Positions 7,183 through 16,034 of a DNA stretch of 21,074 nt are shown piece by piece. Source of the stretch: CAVAWX01 sp963642995 (GTDB lineage: Bacteria; Actinomycetota; Coriobacteriia; Coriobacteriales; QAMH01); the NCBI GenBank assembly GCA_963642995.1, contig CAVIIZ010000026.1, positions 1 to 21,074 of the forward strand. The letters run 5' to 3'. Every line of letters begins with the position of its first letter. Within the stretch, counting starts at the first letter, position 1. Below the pieces are notes generated by a model, which was given only the letters and a program-made list of their open reading frames with translations, was not told where the DNA came from and made no database searches. The translations under genes and the position numbers were made by a program.

Positions 7183-8895
7183 CTACCGGCCCGTGCCTTC
7201 CTGGTAGCTGCGCTCGGTGTTCACCTGCCAGATGCGCGCGCGGTCGAAACCGGGGTCGAGCAGCGCGTCGGCGGCGAGGAAACCCGTCATCATGGAATGG
7301 TCCATGTTGTTGTAGCGGTGCTGGCCGTTGCGTCCGGCGCACAAAAGCCAAGGGTGCGCGTCCAGCCAGGCGGCAAGCTCGCCGATGTGCGCGTAGCTGT
7401 CGAAATAGGCGGGATAGGCCTTCGGCACGCGCGCGACGTGCGAGTCGAGGACGGGGGCGTTCGCGGCCAGCACGCCGATGCGCAAAAGCTCCGCGTGCGC
7501 CTGCGCGACTATCGCGGCGTCGTCCGTGTTCCAGAAGGCGTCGCCCTCGTCGCAGAAGTACTCCAGCCCGAGCCACACCGTGTGCGCGGGATCGGGCAGA
7601 AGATAGGGCGACCAGTTGTTGAAGACCTGGATGCGCCCGAGCTTCACCTGCGTGTCCTGCACGTAGATCCAGTTGTCGCCCACGAGGCCGCCCAGCCCGC
7701 GCGAGGCGGGCGAGGGCTGTAGCGCGAGCTTGTCCGTGAGCAGGCCCGCGGTGAGGAAGCTGCGGTAGGGCAGGTGCGCGGCGATGCGCGCGATGCGGCC
7801 CGGCACGTCGTCCATGGCGGCGACGAGGTCTTTGAGCGGCATGGTCGAGACGACGAAGTCCGCCGCGTAGGAGCTGCCGTCGTCGCAGAGGAGGGTGACG
7901 GGGGCGGGCGTGCCGGCGCTGCGGGCGGCCCCGTTTTCCGTTTGGCCGCTTCTCGCGGCCGCCGCCGGCGTGCCCTCGTGTGGCGCGCCCTCGTGCAGCG
8001 CGCGCACCTGCTTGCCGAACTCGATGGCGCCGCCCATTTCCTCCACTTCGCGCGCCGCCTGCTCCCACAGCTGCCCCGGTCCCAGCTTCGGGTACTCGAA
8101 CGAGTGGATGAGGGAGGTCTCGACGCTTGCGTCTGGGCAGGCCCCCTCGCCCTGCCCGTCGCCGTCTTCGCGCCGGGCGCCCCCGTGTTCGCGCCCGTCG
8201 GCTTGCCCGCCGGCGCCCTCGTGCTGCGGACGCCGGGAGGCCAACGCGTCTTTTAGCACGGCCGCGACGGACAGCCCCTTCACCCGCTGCGCGCCCCATG
8301 CGGCGTCGATCTCGCGCGGGTGGCGCCCCCAGAGCTTTTCGGTGTAGCCCTCGAAGAAGATCTCGTAGAGCGTGCGCCCGAAGCGGTTGATGTAGAAGTT
8401 TTCCAGAGAGTCCTCGGGCAGCGGGTGCAGCTGCGCGGCCAGGTAGGAGGCGGCGACCTTGGCCATGCGCCCCGCCCCCAGCTGCCGCATCGTCGCGGCC
8501 GACAGCGAGAGGGGGTAGTCGAACAGCGCCCGGTCGTAGTAGATGCGCGAGAGGCGCTGCCGGTGCAGCATCACGCGGTCGCAGGCCTCGGGGTCCGGGC
8601 CGCCCGGCGCGAGGGGCACTGCGCGGCCCAAGGCGATGTCGTCTTTGGAGGGCGCCCCCTGCACCGGCATGCGCTCGTGCCACCATTTCACGACGCGCGG
8701 CTCCTTCGAGAAGAAGCGGTGCCCGCCCATGTCCATGCGCAGGCCGCCGTAGACGACGGTGCGCGAGATGCCGCCCACTTCGTGCGACGCCTCGAGCACG
8801 GTCACGTCGTAGCGGCCGCCGCCCCGCGCGAGGAGCTCGTGGGCGGCGGCCAGCCCGGCAGGCCCGGCGCCTATGACAAGAACCCTCTTCTTCAA
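7183..8895 (-). CDS. FAD-dependent oxidoreductase, UDP-galactopyranose mutase/HemY-like
   Basis: The protein has 570 residues. A dinucleotide-binding motif, VLVIGAGPAGLAAAHEL, opens it (GxGxxG at 9-14), then VLEASHEVGG binds the FAD ribose. MDMGGHRFFSK, SRIYYDRALFDYPL and FEYPKLGPGQLWE follow, which mark the amine-oxidase-like group that includes proteins annotated as UDP-galactopyranose mutase-like or protoporphyrinogen-oxidase-like. The C-terminus has an FAD contact, CAGRNGQHRYNNMDHSMMTG. With a GlfT2-like transferase 2.3 kb away, production of UDP-galactofuranose is a plausible role, but the fold alone does not prove the substrate. The start is TTG at 8895; AAAGGA lies 12 bases upstream, which is rather far. 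Two low-complexity insertions (~residues 215-260 and ~300-335) are unusual for the family. The penicillin-binding protein lies 110 bp upstream. Confidence 0.8.
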   Translation of the reverse strand: MKKRVLVIGAGPAGLAAAHELLARGGGRYDVTVLEASHEVGGISRTVVYGGLRMDMGGHRFFSKEPRVVKWWHERMPVQGAPSKDDIALGRAVPLAPGGPDPEACDRVMLHRQRLSRIYYDRALFDYPLSLSAATMRQLGAGRMAKVAASYLAAQLHPLPEDSLENFYINRFGRTLYEIFFEGYTEKLWGRHPREIDAAWGAQRVKGLSVAAVLKDALASRRPQHEGAGGQADGREHGGARREDGDGQGEGACPDASVETSLIHSFEYPKLGPGQLWEQAAREVEEMGGAIEFGKQVRALHEGAPHEGTPAAAARSGQTENGAARSAGTPAPVTLLCDDGSSYAADFVVSTMPLKDLVAAMDDVPGRIARIAAHLPYRSFLTAGLLTDKLALQPSPASRGLGGLVGDNWIYVQDTQVKLGRIQVFNNWSPYLLPDPAHTVWLGLEYFCDEGDAFWNTDDAAIVAQAHAELLRIGVLAANAPVLDSHVARVPKAYPAYFDSYAHIGELAAWLDAHPWLLCAGRNGQHRYNNMDHSMMTGFLAADALLDPGFDRARIWQVNTERSYQEGTGR

Positions 8896-9005
8896 GGAAA
8901 CCGCGTGTCCTTTTTCGCCTTCTCGCTTCTTCGCCCTGCGCGATGCTGCTCGCGCGGGGCGGCCTTTTCATGCGGCGCCGCCTGCGCGAGCCCGCCTGCG
9001 CGGCG

Positions 9006-11015
9006 CTACTCGTCGTCGTCGTAGCTGTTGCGCCTGCCCGTGGTGCCCGAGCTGCTGTTCGTGCGATAGCCGTTGCTCGAGTTGTCGGTCTTCAACGCGT
9101 CGTCGTGGTACTCGATTTTTTCGTCGGTGGTGGGGAAGTCCCGCGTCGGCTGGCCCTTGAGCGCGGCGCTCATGTAGTTGCGCCACATGGGAGCGCATAT
9201 CGTGCCGCCGTACATGCCGGTGCTCTTCTCCTGACGGTATCCGCACCATATGGCCGTGGAGTACTGGGGGGTGAAGCCGCAAAACCACAGGTCGCGCGAG
9301 TTTTCCGAGGTGCCCGTCTTGCCCGCGGCCTCCTGCCCGCTCGACAGCTGCGCACCCGTGCCCGTGCCGCTCGTGACGACTTTCTCGAGCATCTTCGTGG
9401 CCTCCTGGGCGACCGCCGCGCTGATCGCGCGCGTGCCCGAGTCCTGCTCGGCCTCGTAGACGGTATTGCCGCGGTTGTCCACGATCTCGGTGATGGCGAC
9501 GGGGTCGTGGTGGATGCCGCCGTTGGCGATGGTGGCATAGGCGTCGGCCATCTCCAGCGCGTTCACCCCCTGCGCGCCCAAGGCGATCGAGTCGTAGGCC
9601 TTCAGCTCGGAGGTGATGCCGCAGGCCTTGGCCATGCTCACCACCTTGTCGGCGCCGAGCGCGTGCACGAGCCGGGCATAGACCGTGTTGACGGATTGCG
9701 TGGTGGCGCTGCGTATGGACATGCGCCCCCCGCCTTCGCCCTCGACGTTGCGCACCACCCACGCCTCGGCGTTCTCGCCTTGCTCTATGTAGGCGGGGGA
9801 GTCCGAGTTGAAGGTGGTGGCGGGGTTGACGCCTTCGGCAAGCGCGGCCAGCAAGGTGAAGGGCTTGAACGCCGAGCCTGCCTGCCGGCTCATCTGGGTG
9901 GCGAGGTTGAACTGGTCGCGTTCGTAGTCCTTGCCGCCCACCATGGCGACTATGTAGCCGTTGTCGGGGTTGATGGACACGAGCGCGGCGTCGAGGTTGT
10001 TGTTGCGGTACTCGAGGCTGCTGTTGATGGCGTCGTTGGCGGCGTTCTGGCAGTTCACGTCAAGCGTCGTGTAGACGGTCAGGCCGCCTTGCGCTATCTC
10101 GGAAGACGAGAACCGCGTGTCGTTGTTTATCGTCGAGCGTATATAGTCGACGAAATGCGGGGCGATGTTGCTGATCTCCTCGTCGTCGGTTTTCTTCTCG
10201 GCAAGCTGCGGCCGGTCGTCGATGACCGCGTCGTATTGGGCTTGCGAGATGTAGCCGTTGCGCAGCATGCGCTCGAGCACGGTGGCGCGCCGTTTCAAGG
10301 CCGCGTCGTAGTGCACCCTGGGGTTGTTGGCCGTGGGCGATTGGGGGATGCCCACGAGCATCGCCGTCTGGCTCAAGGTCAGGTCCTTTGCCGAGCAGCC
10401 GAAATAGTCGCGGGCCGCCGCCTCGACGCCGTAGCAGTTGTCGCCGAAGTTCACGACGTTGAGGTACATCATCAGTATCTGGTCTTTGCTGTAGATCTCC
10501 TCGACTTTGCAGGCCAGGTACATCTCGCGGATCTTGCGCTTGGCGGAGATATCGTTCATCTCGTCGAGCAATATGGTGTTGCGCACGAGCTGCTGGGTGA
10601 TGGTCGAGGCGCCTTCCGAGGACCTGCCCGCCGCGGTGTTCACGAACACGGCGCGCAGGATGCCCATGGCGTCGACGCCTCCGTGGCTGTAGAAGCGCTC
10701 GTCTTCCGTGGCCACGATCGCGTTCTTCACGTCGGCGGTCACCTCGTTGTCGCCTATCTCGATGCGGTTCTCGAGGTAGAACTTGCCGAGCACCGTCTGG
10801 CGGTCGGCGGCCAGCACCGTCGTGTAGCCGCTCTTCGCGTAGACGTCGATCTTCGAGTAGTCGGGCAAGTCGACAAGCCAGGCGCTGCCCACGAACAAGA
10901 CGGCCACGACCATGGCGCCGACAAGGCACGCGGCCGCCCCGAACACGCATAGGAACGCGAGCGGCTTTTTCTGTTTTCTGCTCGCGCGCCTTTTCCTGCG
11001 GGTTCGTGTCGACAC
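9006..11015 (-). CDS. Class A penicillin-binding protein (glycosyltransferase GT51 + transpeptidase)
   Basis: From GTG at 11015 the protein has 669 residues. A very basic cytoplasmic tail (TRTRRKRRASRKQKK) and one membrane anchor (~18-47) precede the GT51 domain. That domain shows the catalytic segment ATEDERFYSHGGVD (E104), GASTITQQLVRN and REMYLACKVEEIYSKDQILM. The penicillin-binding domain has the nucleophile in GSAFKPF (S381), SVN in TQSVNTVY and KTGTS (K566). The C-terminal tail is polar, Ser/Asn-rich and ends DDDE, typical for Gram-positive PBP1A/PonA. It polymerises and cross-links peptidoglycan at the outer face of the membrane. The start is chosen because GAGGAG lies 7 bases upstream; the longer TTG start at 11063 falls inside a CATAAT -10-like element. 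It is followed by the FAD gene in the same direction. Confidence 0.95.
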   Translation of the reverse strand: MSTRTRRKRRASRKQKKPLAFLCVFGAAACLVGAMVVAVLFVGSAWLVDLPDYSKIDVYAKSGYTTVLAADRQTVLGKFYLENRIEIGDNEVTADVKNAIVATEDERFYSHGGVDAMGILRAVFVNTAAGRSSEGASTITQQLVRNTILLDEMNDISAKRKIREMYLACKVEEIYSKDQILMMYLNVVNFGDNCYGVEAAARDYFGCSAKDLTLSQTAMLVGIPQSPTANNPRVHYDAALKRRATVLERMLRNGYISQAQYDAVIDDRPQLAEKKTDDEEISNIAPHFVDYIRSTINNDTRFSSSEIAQGGLTVYTTLDVNCQNAANDAINSSLEYRNNNLDAALVSINPDNGYIVAMVGGKDYERDQFNLATQMSRQAGSAFKPFTLLAALAEGVNPATTFNSDSPAYIEQGENAEAWVVRNVEGEGGGRMSIRSATTQSVNTVYARLVHALGADKVVSMAKACGITSELKAYDSIALGAQGVNALEMADAYATIANGGIHHDPVAITEIVDNRGNTVYEAEQDSGTRAISAAVAQEATKMLEKVVTSGTGTGAQLSSGQEAAGKTGTSENSRDLWFCGFTPQYSTAIWCGYRQEKSTGMYGGTICAPMWRNYMSAALKGQPTRDFPTTDEKIEYHDDALKTDNSSNGYRTNSSSGTTGRRNSYDDDE

Positions 11016-11022
11016 GTGTGCG

Positions 11023-11028
11023 CTCCTC
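11023..11028 (-). promoter_or_regulatory. Ribosome binding site deciding the PBP start
   Basis: On the minus strand GAGGAG stands 7 bases before GTG at 11015, which supports this start over the TTG at 11063. Confidence 0.7.
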
Positions 11029-11051
11029 GTGGACGGGACGGTTTCCGCGCT

Positions 11052-11057
11052 ATTATG
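11052..11057 (-). promoter_or_regulatory. Candidate -10 element of the PBP gene
   Basis: CATAAT on the minus strand, in an otherwise very GC-rich 150-bp spacer, would give a transcript start about 30 bases before the GTG. No convincing -35 is visible. Confidence 0.4.
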
Positions 11058-11165
11058 CCCCAATTCTCACGCGCGGGCGACGCGCGCGGGGCGCATGGCT
11101 CGGCGACGCGCGCGGGACGGCTCGGCGGCGCATGCGGCAGGCGCGCGAATCTTGCCCGGCGCCGC

Positions 11166-14100
11166 TCACTCCTCGTGCTCAGATCCTGCGCCTTCTTTCC
11201 TGCGCTTGCGCGAGGCGTAGAGGTAGGCGAGGTTTGCGGCTGCAGCCGCGGCTATGGCGACGAGCAATACCCGCCGTGCCGTGTCTCCCGTGGCGGCCGC
11301 CGTGTCCGAGGTTCCTTCTTCCGCCGTCGTGTCCGCCATGGGCTGCTCTGCTTGCGGCTCTTGCGGGGTCGCGGGCTCTTGCGGCTCTTGCGGCTTTTGC
11401 GGCTCTTGCGGGGCCTCGGGCTCTTGCGGGGTTGAGGGCTCTTGCGGCTCTTGCGGCGGGGAGGCCTGTTCATCTTGCACGTAGACGGTCTGGTCCGCAT
11501 TGTCCAGATCGGCATGCTCGGCGATCGTGGCGCCGTCTGCGGCGCTCGCCGTCTCGAACGCGACTATCTCCTTGCCCGCCAGTCCCGTCGTGTCCAGGTC
11601 GAAGGCGACCTCCACCGTGCCGTTTGCCTCTTGCGCGGTGAAGTCGGCCTGCCCGCGCACCTCCTCGCCCGACTGGTCGAGCACGGGTGTTCCCGTCTCC
11701 TTGTCCATGAGCACCCCTTTCACCGCAAGCTCCTGTCCGGGCGCAAACCCGGTGTAGGCCACCGTGTCCACGAGCGTGACGCGCGTTCCCGTCTCCAGCA
11801 TCTTGTCCGCCGGCTTGCCCGCACCTGCGTGCGCCTGCTCTTGCGCCCGCGCCTGTCCTCGCTCCTGCTCCTGCTCCTGCTCCCGCGTTTGTCCTTCTTC
11901 GTCTCCTTGCTCCTGCGTCTGCTCCATTCCCGCATTCCCCTTTTCGGATTCCTGCGTTTCTCCTGCCGTCTTCTCCTCGTCTTCGGCTTGCGCGGATTCG
12001 CCTTCCCCCGCGTCTTCGCCTCCATCGGCGCTCTCGTCGCTTCCCGCGTCCTCGCCTCCGTCGGCGCCGTCCTTCTTGTCTTCGGTCCCTGTCTGCCCGT
12101 TGCCGGCCTTTTCGACGCGCGCGAGCCTTGTCTGCAGGGAGACGACGCGCACGGTCTGGCTTGCGCTGTCGAGGTCCGCATGCGCGGCAAGCTGCTCTTC
12201 GCCGGCGAAAAGCGTCTCGAACACGACCAGCTCGTGTCCTGCCAGCTCTGCCGTGTCCACCTCAAAGCCCACTTCCACGTGCCCGTCGGTCACGGGCGCC
12301 TCGAATTCGAGACACGCCCCCGTCTTTTCGCCGTCTGCCCCCCGCACGGCCTCGCCCGTCGCCTTGTCCATCAACACTCCCTCGAGCCGGTAGCTTTCCC
12401 CCGGCTCCAAGTTGGCGTAGGCCACCGTGTCCACGATGCGCGCCGCGTCGCCTGCGACGAGGAACTTGTCGCCGTCTCCTGCGTCCGTCGCCGTCGTGTG
12501 CAGCGTGGGCGGCTGGGGGTTGCGGTAGTCGATGACGGTCCCCAGGTCGTAGCCGCGCGCGAAGACGGAGGCGTCCGCGTAGACGCTCAGCTGGGTGCTG
12601 AACAGCCGGTAGCCCTCGTTGGCCTCGCAGGGCAATTCGTAGAGCAGGTAGTCGCCATACGGCAGGGCGCCCCGCCCGTCATCGGCTGCCGCCTGCCCGC
12701 CGTCCTCGCCAAGCCCAAACCACGTGCCCGTGCGCCCCGGCTCGCCCGCGGCCTCTATCGCAGCGCCCGATATGCGCACCTCGCTGTTCACGAGCGCCTT
12801 CACCATCTCGAGCGAGGGCGCTGCCGTCTCATCGCCTTGCGTCTCGGCGCCGTCCGCCGCGCCGTCTTGCGCCGCGCCTTGCACGAGCAGCGCGTCGAAT
12901 GCGTTCGTGGCCGTGCTGTGCAGTGCGAGCCCGCATTCCGTGTCGATGGCGCCGTTGCCGTCGGTCACCAGCACATGCGTCTCGCCCGTCCCCTCGTTCA
13001 CCAGCGCGAACGGCACGTGCGCGAGCGCCTCCGAGCTGCCCTCGCCCTTCTTTTGCAGGCGCAGGTCGTTGCGCGCGACATAGTTGGAGAAGACGTTGGA
13101 AAAGCTCGCGAACGCTTTGCCCTCGCGCACCTGGAAGGCCCGCGCCGCCCCGTCGCTCAGCAGATACGAGCGGTTCGTGGCCGTCTCGGCTATCTCGTAG
13201 TCGCCATACGGCAGGCAGTCGAGGCTCGTCGCCGCGCGGTAGCAGCGGCGCTGCTCGTCCCAGGCGGTCTCGATGCGCTTCACCACGCGCCCCTTGCCGT
13301 AATCGGCGCCGTCCACCCGCACGTCGTGCGCGGAGATGTTCGTGATGGTGAAGACGATGCCCGAAAGCGAGCTGTGCTCCTTGTCGGCGCTGTCATGCGC
13401 GCTGCCCCCGAGCGCCTCGCTTTCCCCCAGCTCCGCGTCGCGCTTGACGATTTCCACGCCGCCGCGCTTCACCCGGTTGGGCACAGTTGGCGCGTTGAAG
13501 GCCTCGACCGTCTCCACCGTCGCCCGATCCCCCTTGCCCCGGATCTGCTGCACGACAGCCCCGGCGTCCCCCAGCTCGTAGCCTTCCGGCGCCCGGGTCT
13601 CCTCCACGCTCACGGTGCCGAGCGGCACGCAGGGCCTGCCCGCTGAGTTGCGGTAGAACGCATCGCCTGCCGCCTTGTGCGCGTCGTCGAGGCGCGCCTG
13701 CCCGTTTCCGTCGGTCTTCAGCACCCAGGAGCGCGTCGCCTTCTTCGGCAGCGAGCCCTTCTCGTAGTAGCCGTCGTAGTAGCTCACGGTGAACTCGGCG
13801 CCCGCGAGCTTCGCCGACCCTTGCGGCGCCGCCCCGCCGGTATCCCGGTCGATTTTTCTCACGACGAGGTCTATCGGGTTGTTCGGGACGGTCTGCACGC
13901 TGTCCACACCCGACGTCTCCTTGCTCCTCACCTCCACGCCGTGCGCCTGCACGTCGAGGGCGTATCCCGTCGATGCCGATATCTCCTTCACCCAGTACTG
14001 CCCGACTTTCAGCTCGTCGCTTTTCGCGTATCCGCTGTCGTCGGTCGAAAGCTGCGCCACCTGCTGCGTGCATGCCTCGTCGGAATAGACGCCGTAGACG

Positions 14101-16034
14101 GCGCCGCCGAGGGCATAGCAGGCGTTCGCATTCGTGATGTCCTCGTTTCCGCTGTGCTTTCGCAGCTCGATCCAGCCCTTTTGCTTTGCCACGCGAAACC
14201 TCGCCACCTGCGAGCAGGTCTGCCCGCCGTTGTCGCCGCCGAGCTTTGCCATGAAGGCCATGGTGATGGTCGAAGCCTCGCGGTCTATGGCGACGACCTT
14301 GGTGTAGGAGGTGCATATGCCGCCGTCCGCGGAGAAATCGAAGGGGTTTGCCGCGTGCGTGCATATGGCCGAGAACATGCGCATGTACGGCTTCTGCCCG
14401 TCTTGCGCCGTCTCGGAAAAGCGCCAGTCAAGGCTCGTGACGCCCTCGTTGCCGGCGTCTTCGTGCGAGATGCGCAGGCTCCTCGCCGTCCAGCCGTTCT
14501 CGATCCCGTATTTGTAGCCCGCCGTGTCCAAGCCGACGTCCACGACGCCGGCGTCGTCTTCGGGGATGAGGAAGGACATGTTGTAGGCGATGCGCGCGCC
14601 CGTCGGGTAGCGGTCTCCTATGCGCTCGAAGTTCGAGTCGCCGTTCATTTCGTCCCATGCCTGCTGGCTCACGGACACGCCGTTGAGCGGGGTGGGGTAG
14701 TAGACGTGGTCGACGTCGCGTCCGGGAAACGTGTTCGAGCCGGACGAGTCGACGTAGACGGTCGAGCCGAAGGTCCAGCCCTCTCCGATTTTGTCGAGGT
14801 CGAGCCCGGAGAACTCGACGCCCGGCACGCACTCCATCTCGGAGACCGCGGCTCCAAGCAAGGCCCGCCCGCTCGAGAGGGCGGGCACGTCCGCGCCGTG
14901 CGCCTCGTAGCAGACCTCGATGCTGCCTGCCGCCGCTGCGGGCACGGAGATGCCGAGCACGCCCGTGGAAGCGTCGTAGCCCGCGACCGTCGCGTCTGCC
15001 TGCACCGCCCCCGCATCACCCGCGCCGGCCGCCCCGGACGCGCTGCCCGCCACGGCCGCCGCGCCGTCGTTCACCCTCACGCTGATGCTCTGCGCCTCGA
15101 TGAGCGACGCCTCCTCTGCGCAGGCGAGCTGCACGTATGTCTCGTTGCCGAAGAAGCTGCCCGCCGTCGCCGCGGTGAAGGCCTCGCCCGTCGCGGAGTC
15201 GACGACGCGCGCCGTGCCCGAGACGGTCGTGGCGGCCGCATCGGCGTCGGCGGTGAAGAGCAGCTGCGCCTGCATGGCGCACCCCTGCTCGTGGGTCTCG
15301 TCGGCCGGCGTGTAGCCGTCCACCGCGGCCTTGGGGATGTAGGCGATGCCGCTTGCCGCGTCGTAGACCACGCCGTCCACCGCCTGCCCGTCGTAGGTGT
15401 CGCGCGCAAACGCCCAGCCCCTCGCCGCGCCCGCCATCTTCGTCTCGTGCACGGCGTCGAGCTTGGCGGCGTAGAAGTCCGCGTCGCCGAACTCGTAGAC
15501 CGCCGATTTCCATTCCAGCTGCGTCAAGAAGACGTCTGCGGCCGCCTTCGGGTCCGCCATCAGCTCGTCGACGCCCTGCCCGTCCGAGTATTTCGCCGCG
15601 TCCACGAAGGTCGCCTTCGTGCGCACGCGTTTTCCCGTGTCGGCCAGCTGCGCGCTTGCGAAGCGGGCGAGAAGCGCCGTCCACCAGTCCACGTCCGCGC
15701 CGTGCACGGCTCCCGTCGTGTCCACCTCGGCCGACAGCTTCTCGGCCACGGAAAACGCCCGCGCCTCCAGCGTGTCGCCGTCTCCCCGCGCCGCCGCCGC
15801 GCCCGCAGCCCGCGCCATCGCCGTCGCGGCCATCCCGCAGCCCGCGACGAGCGCGAGTGCGAGAACCGCCGCCGCGAGCCCCTTGTGCCCGCGCATTCGG
15901 CGCGCCTTGCGAAGCCGCGGCCCTCCCGGCGCCTTGCGCCGCCGCGCCTTCGCCGCCGCGACCCCCGCTCTTTCGTGCCGTCTCTTCAATTGCGTGTTCG
16001 CGCGCGTGCGCGCCTTCCCCTTGCGCAGATTCAT
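11166..16034 (-). CDS. Large SpaA/CnaB- and VaFE-repeat surface-anchored protein
   Basis: From ATG at 16034 the protein has 1622 residues (a second ATG at 16037 is equally possible). AAGGGGG precedes it by 6 bases. Residues 1-50 are extremely basic; a hydrophobic export segment follows (~52-85). Residues ~85-610 form an adhesin-like region. Four CnaB/SpaA-type domains follow near 619, 720, 857 and 989, each with a Lys strand (IELRKH, LVVRKID, VEIVKRD, LRLQKKG) and a Glu strand such as VEETRAPEGYEL, the pattern of intramolecular isopeptide bonds. Two VaFE repeats (~1177-1302 and ~1407-1519; LVDTVAYTGF, IVAFETAS) are joined by an acidic/Gln-rich linker. A PQEP-rich stalk, a membrane helix (~1587-1607) and a KRRK tail end it. 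Where LPxTG is expected the sequence reads TAAATGD. It is likely a wall-anchored adhesin or pilin-like protein. It is divergent from a two-component system. Confidence 0.88.
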   Translation of the reverse strand: MNLRKGKARTRANTQLKRRHERAGVAAAKARRRKAPGGPRLRKARRMRGHKGLAAAVLALALVAGCGMAATAMARAAGAAAARGDGDTLEARAFSVAEKLSAEVDTTGAVHGADVDWWTALLARFASAQLADTGKRVRTKATFVDAAKYSDGQGVDELMADPKAAADVFLTQLEWKSAVYEFGDADFYAAKLDAVHETKMAGAARGWAFARDTYDGQAVDGVVYDAASGIAYIPKAAVDGYTPADETHEQGCAMQAQLLFTADADAAATTVSGTARVVDSATGEAFTAATAGSFFGNETYVQLACAEEASLIEAQSISVRVNDGAAAVAGSASGAAGAGDAGAVQADATVAGYDASTGVLGISVPAAAAGSIEVCYEAHGADVPALSSGRALLGAAVSEMECVPGVEFSGLDLDKIGEGWTFGSTVYVDSSGSNTFPGRDVDHVYYPTPLNGVSVSQQAWDEMNGDSNFERIGDRYPTGARIAYNMSFLIPEDDAGVVDVGLDTAGYKYGIENGWTARSLRISHEDAGNEGVTSLDWRFSETAQDGQKPYMRMFSAICTHAANPFDFSADGGICTSYTKVVAIDREASTITMAFMAKLGGDNGGQTCSQVARFRVAKQKGWIELRKHSGNEDITNANACYALGGAVYGVYSDEACTQQVAQLSTDDSGYAKSDELKVGQYWVKEISASTGYALDVQAHGVEVRSKETSGVDSVQTVPNNPIDLVVRKIDRDTGGAAPQGSAKLAGAEFTVSYYDGYYEKGSLPKKATRSWVLKTDGNGQARLDDAHKAAGDAFYRNSAGRPCVPLGTVSVEETRAPEGYELGDAGAVVQQIRGKGDRATVETVEAFNAPTVPNRVKRGGVEIVKRDAELGESEALGGSAHDSADKEHSSLSGIVFTITNISAHDVRVDGADYGKGRVVKRIETAWDEQRRCYRAATSLDCLPYGDYEIAETATNRSYLLSDGAARAFQVREGKAFASFSNVFSNYVARNDLRLQKKGEGSSEALAHVPFALVNEGTGETHVLVTDGNGAIDTECGLALHSTATNAFDALLVQGAAQDGAADGAETQGDETAAPSLEMVKALVNSEVRISGAAIEAAGEPGRTGTWFGLGEDGGQAAADDGRGALPYGDYLLYELPCEANEGYRLFSTQLSVYADASVFARGYDLGTVIDYRNPQPPTLHTTATDAGDGDKFLVAGDAARIVDTVAYANLEPGESYRLEGVLMDKATGEAVRGADGEKTGACLEFEAPVTDGHVEVGFEVDTAELAGHELVVFETLFAGEEQLAAHADLDSASQTVRVVSLQTRLARVEKAGNGQTGTEDKKDGADGGEDAGSDESADGGEDAGEGESAQAEDEEKTAGETQESEKGNAGMEQTQEQGDEEGQTREQEQEQERGQARAQEQAHAGAGKPADKMLETGTRVTLVDTVAYTGFAPGQELAVKGVLMDKETGTPVLDQSGEEVRGQADFTAQEANGTVEVAFDLDTTGLAGKEIVAFETASAADGATIAEHADLDNADQTVYVQDEQASPPQEPQEPSTPQEPEAPQEPQKPQEPQEPATPQEPQAEQPMADTTAEEGTSDTAAATGDTARRVLLVAIAAAAAANLAYLYASRKRRKEGAGSEHEE
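11351..11460 (-). repeat. Low-complexity repeat encoding a PQEP stalk
   Basis: GGCTCTTGCGG-type units recur on the plus strand and encode Pro-Gln-Glu-Pro repeats on the minus strand, close to the C-terminal anchor of the surface protein. Such stalks span the cell wall, and their length may vary by slippage. Confidence 0.8.
11826..11930 (-). repeat. Low-complexity repeat encoding a Gln/Glu-rich linker
   Basis: Repeated TGCTCC/TGCTCT-type triplets encode a Glu-Gln-Arg-rich linker (REQEQEQERGQARAQEQ) between the two VaFE repeats. It is probably an extended or helical spacer. Confidence 0.75.

Noticed and set aside
8975..9006. Inverted repeat GCGCCGC / GCGGCGC after the PBP stop as a terminator
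   Set aside because: The stem has an 18-base loop and no T-run on the minus strand; probably a GC coincidence.
8943..10952. 669-codon plus-strand frame opposite the PBP
   Set aside because: The PBP on the other strand has all catalytic motifs; this frame is compositionally a mirror of it.
11015..11063. TTG start giving a 685-residue PBP
   Set aside because: The TTG lies next to a CATAAT promoter-like element and lacks a Shine-Dalgarno, whereas GTG 11015 has GAGGAG at 7 bases.
11076..11116. Direct repeat of GGCGACGCGCGCGGG, 26 bases apart
   Set aside because: Simple GC alternation in a GC-rich spacer; no link to a feature.
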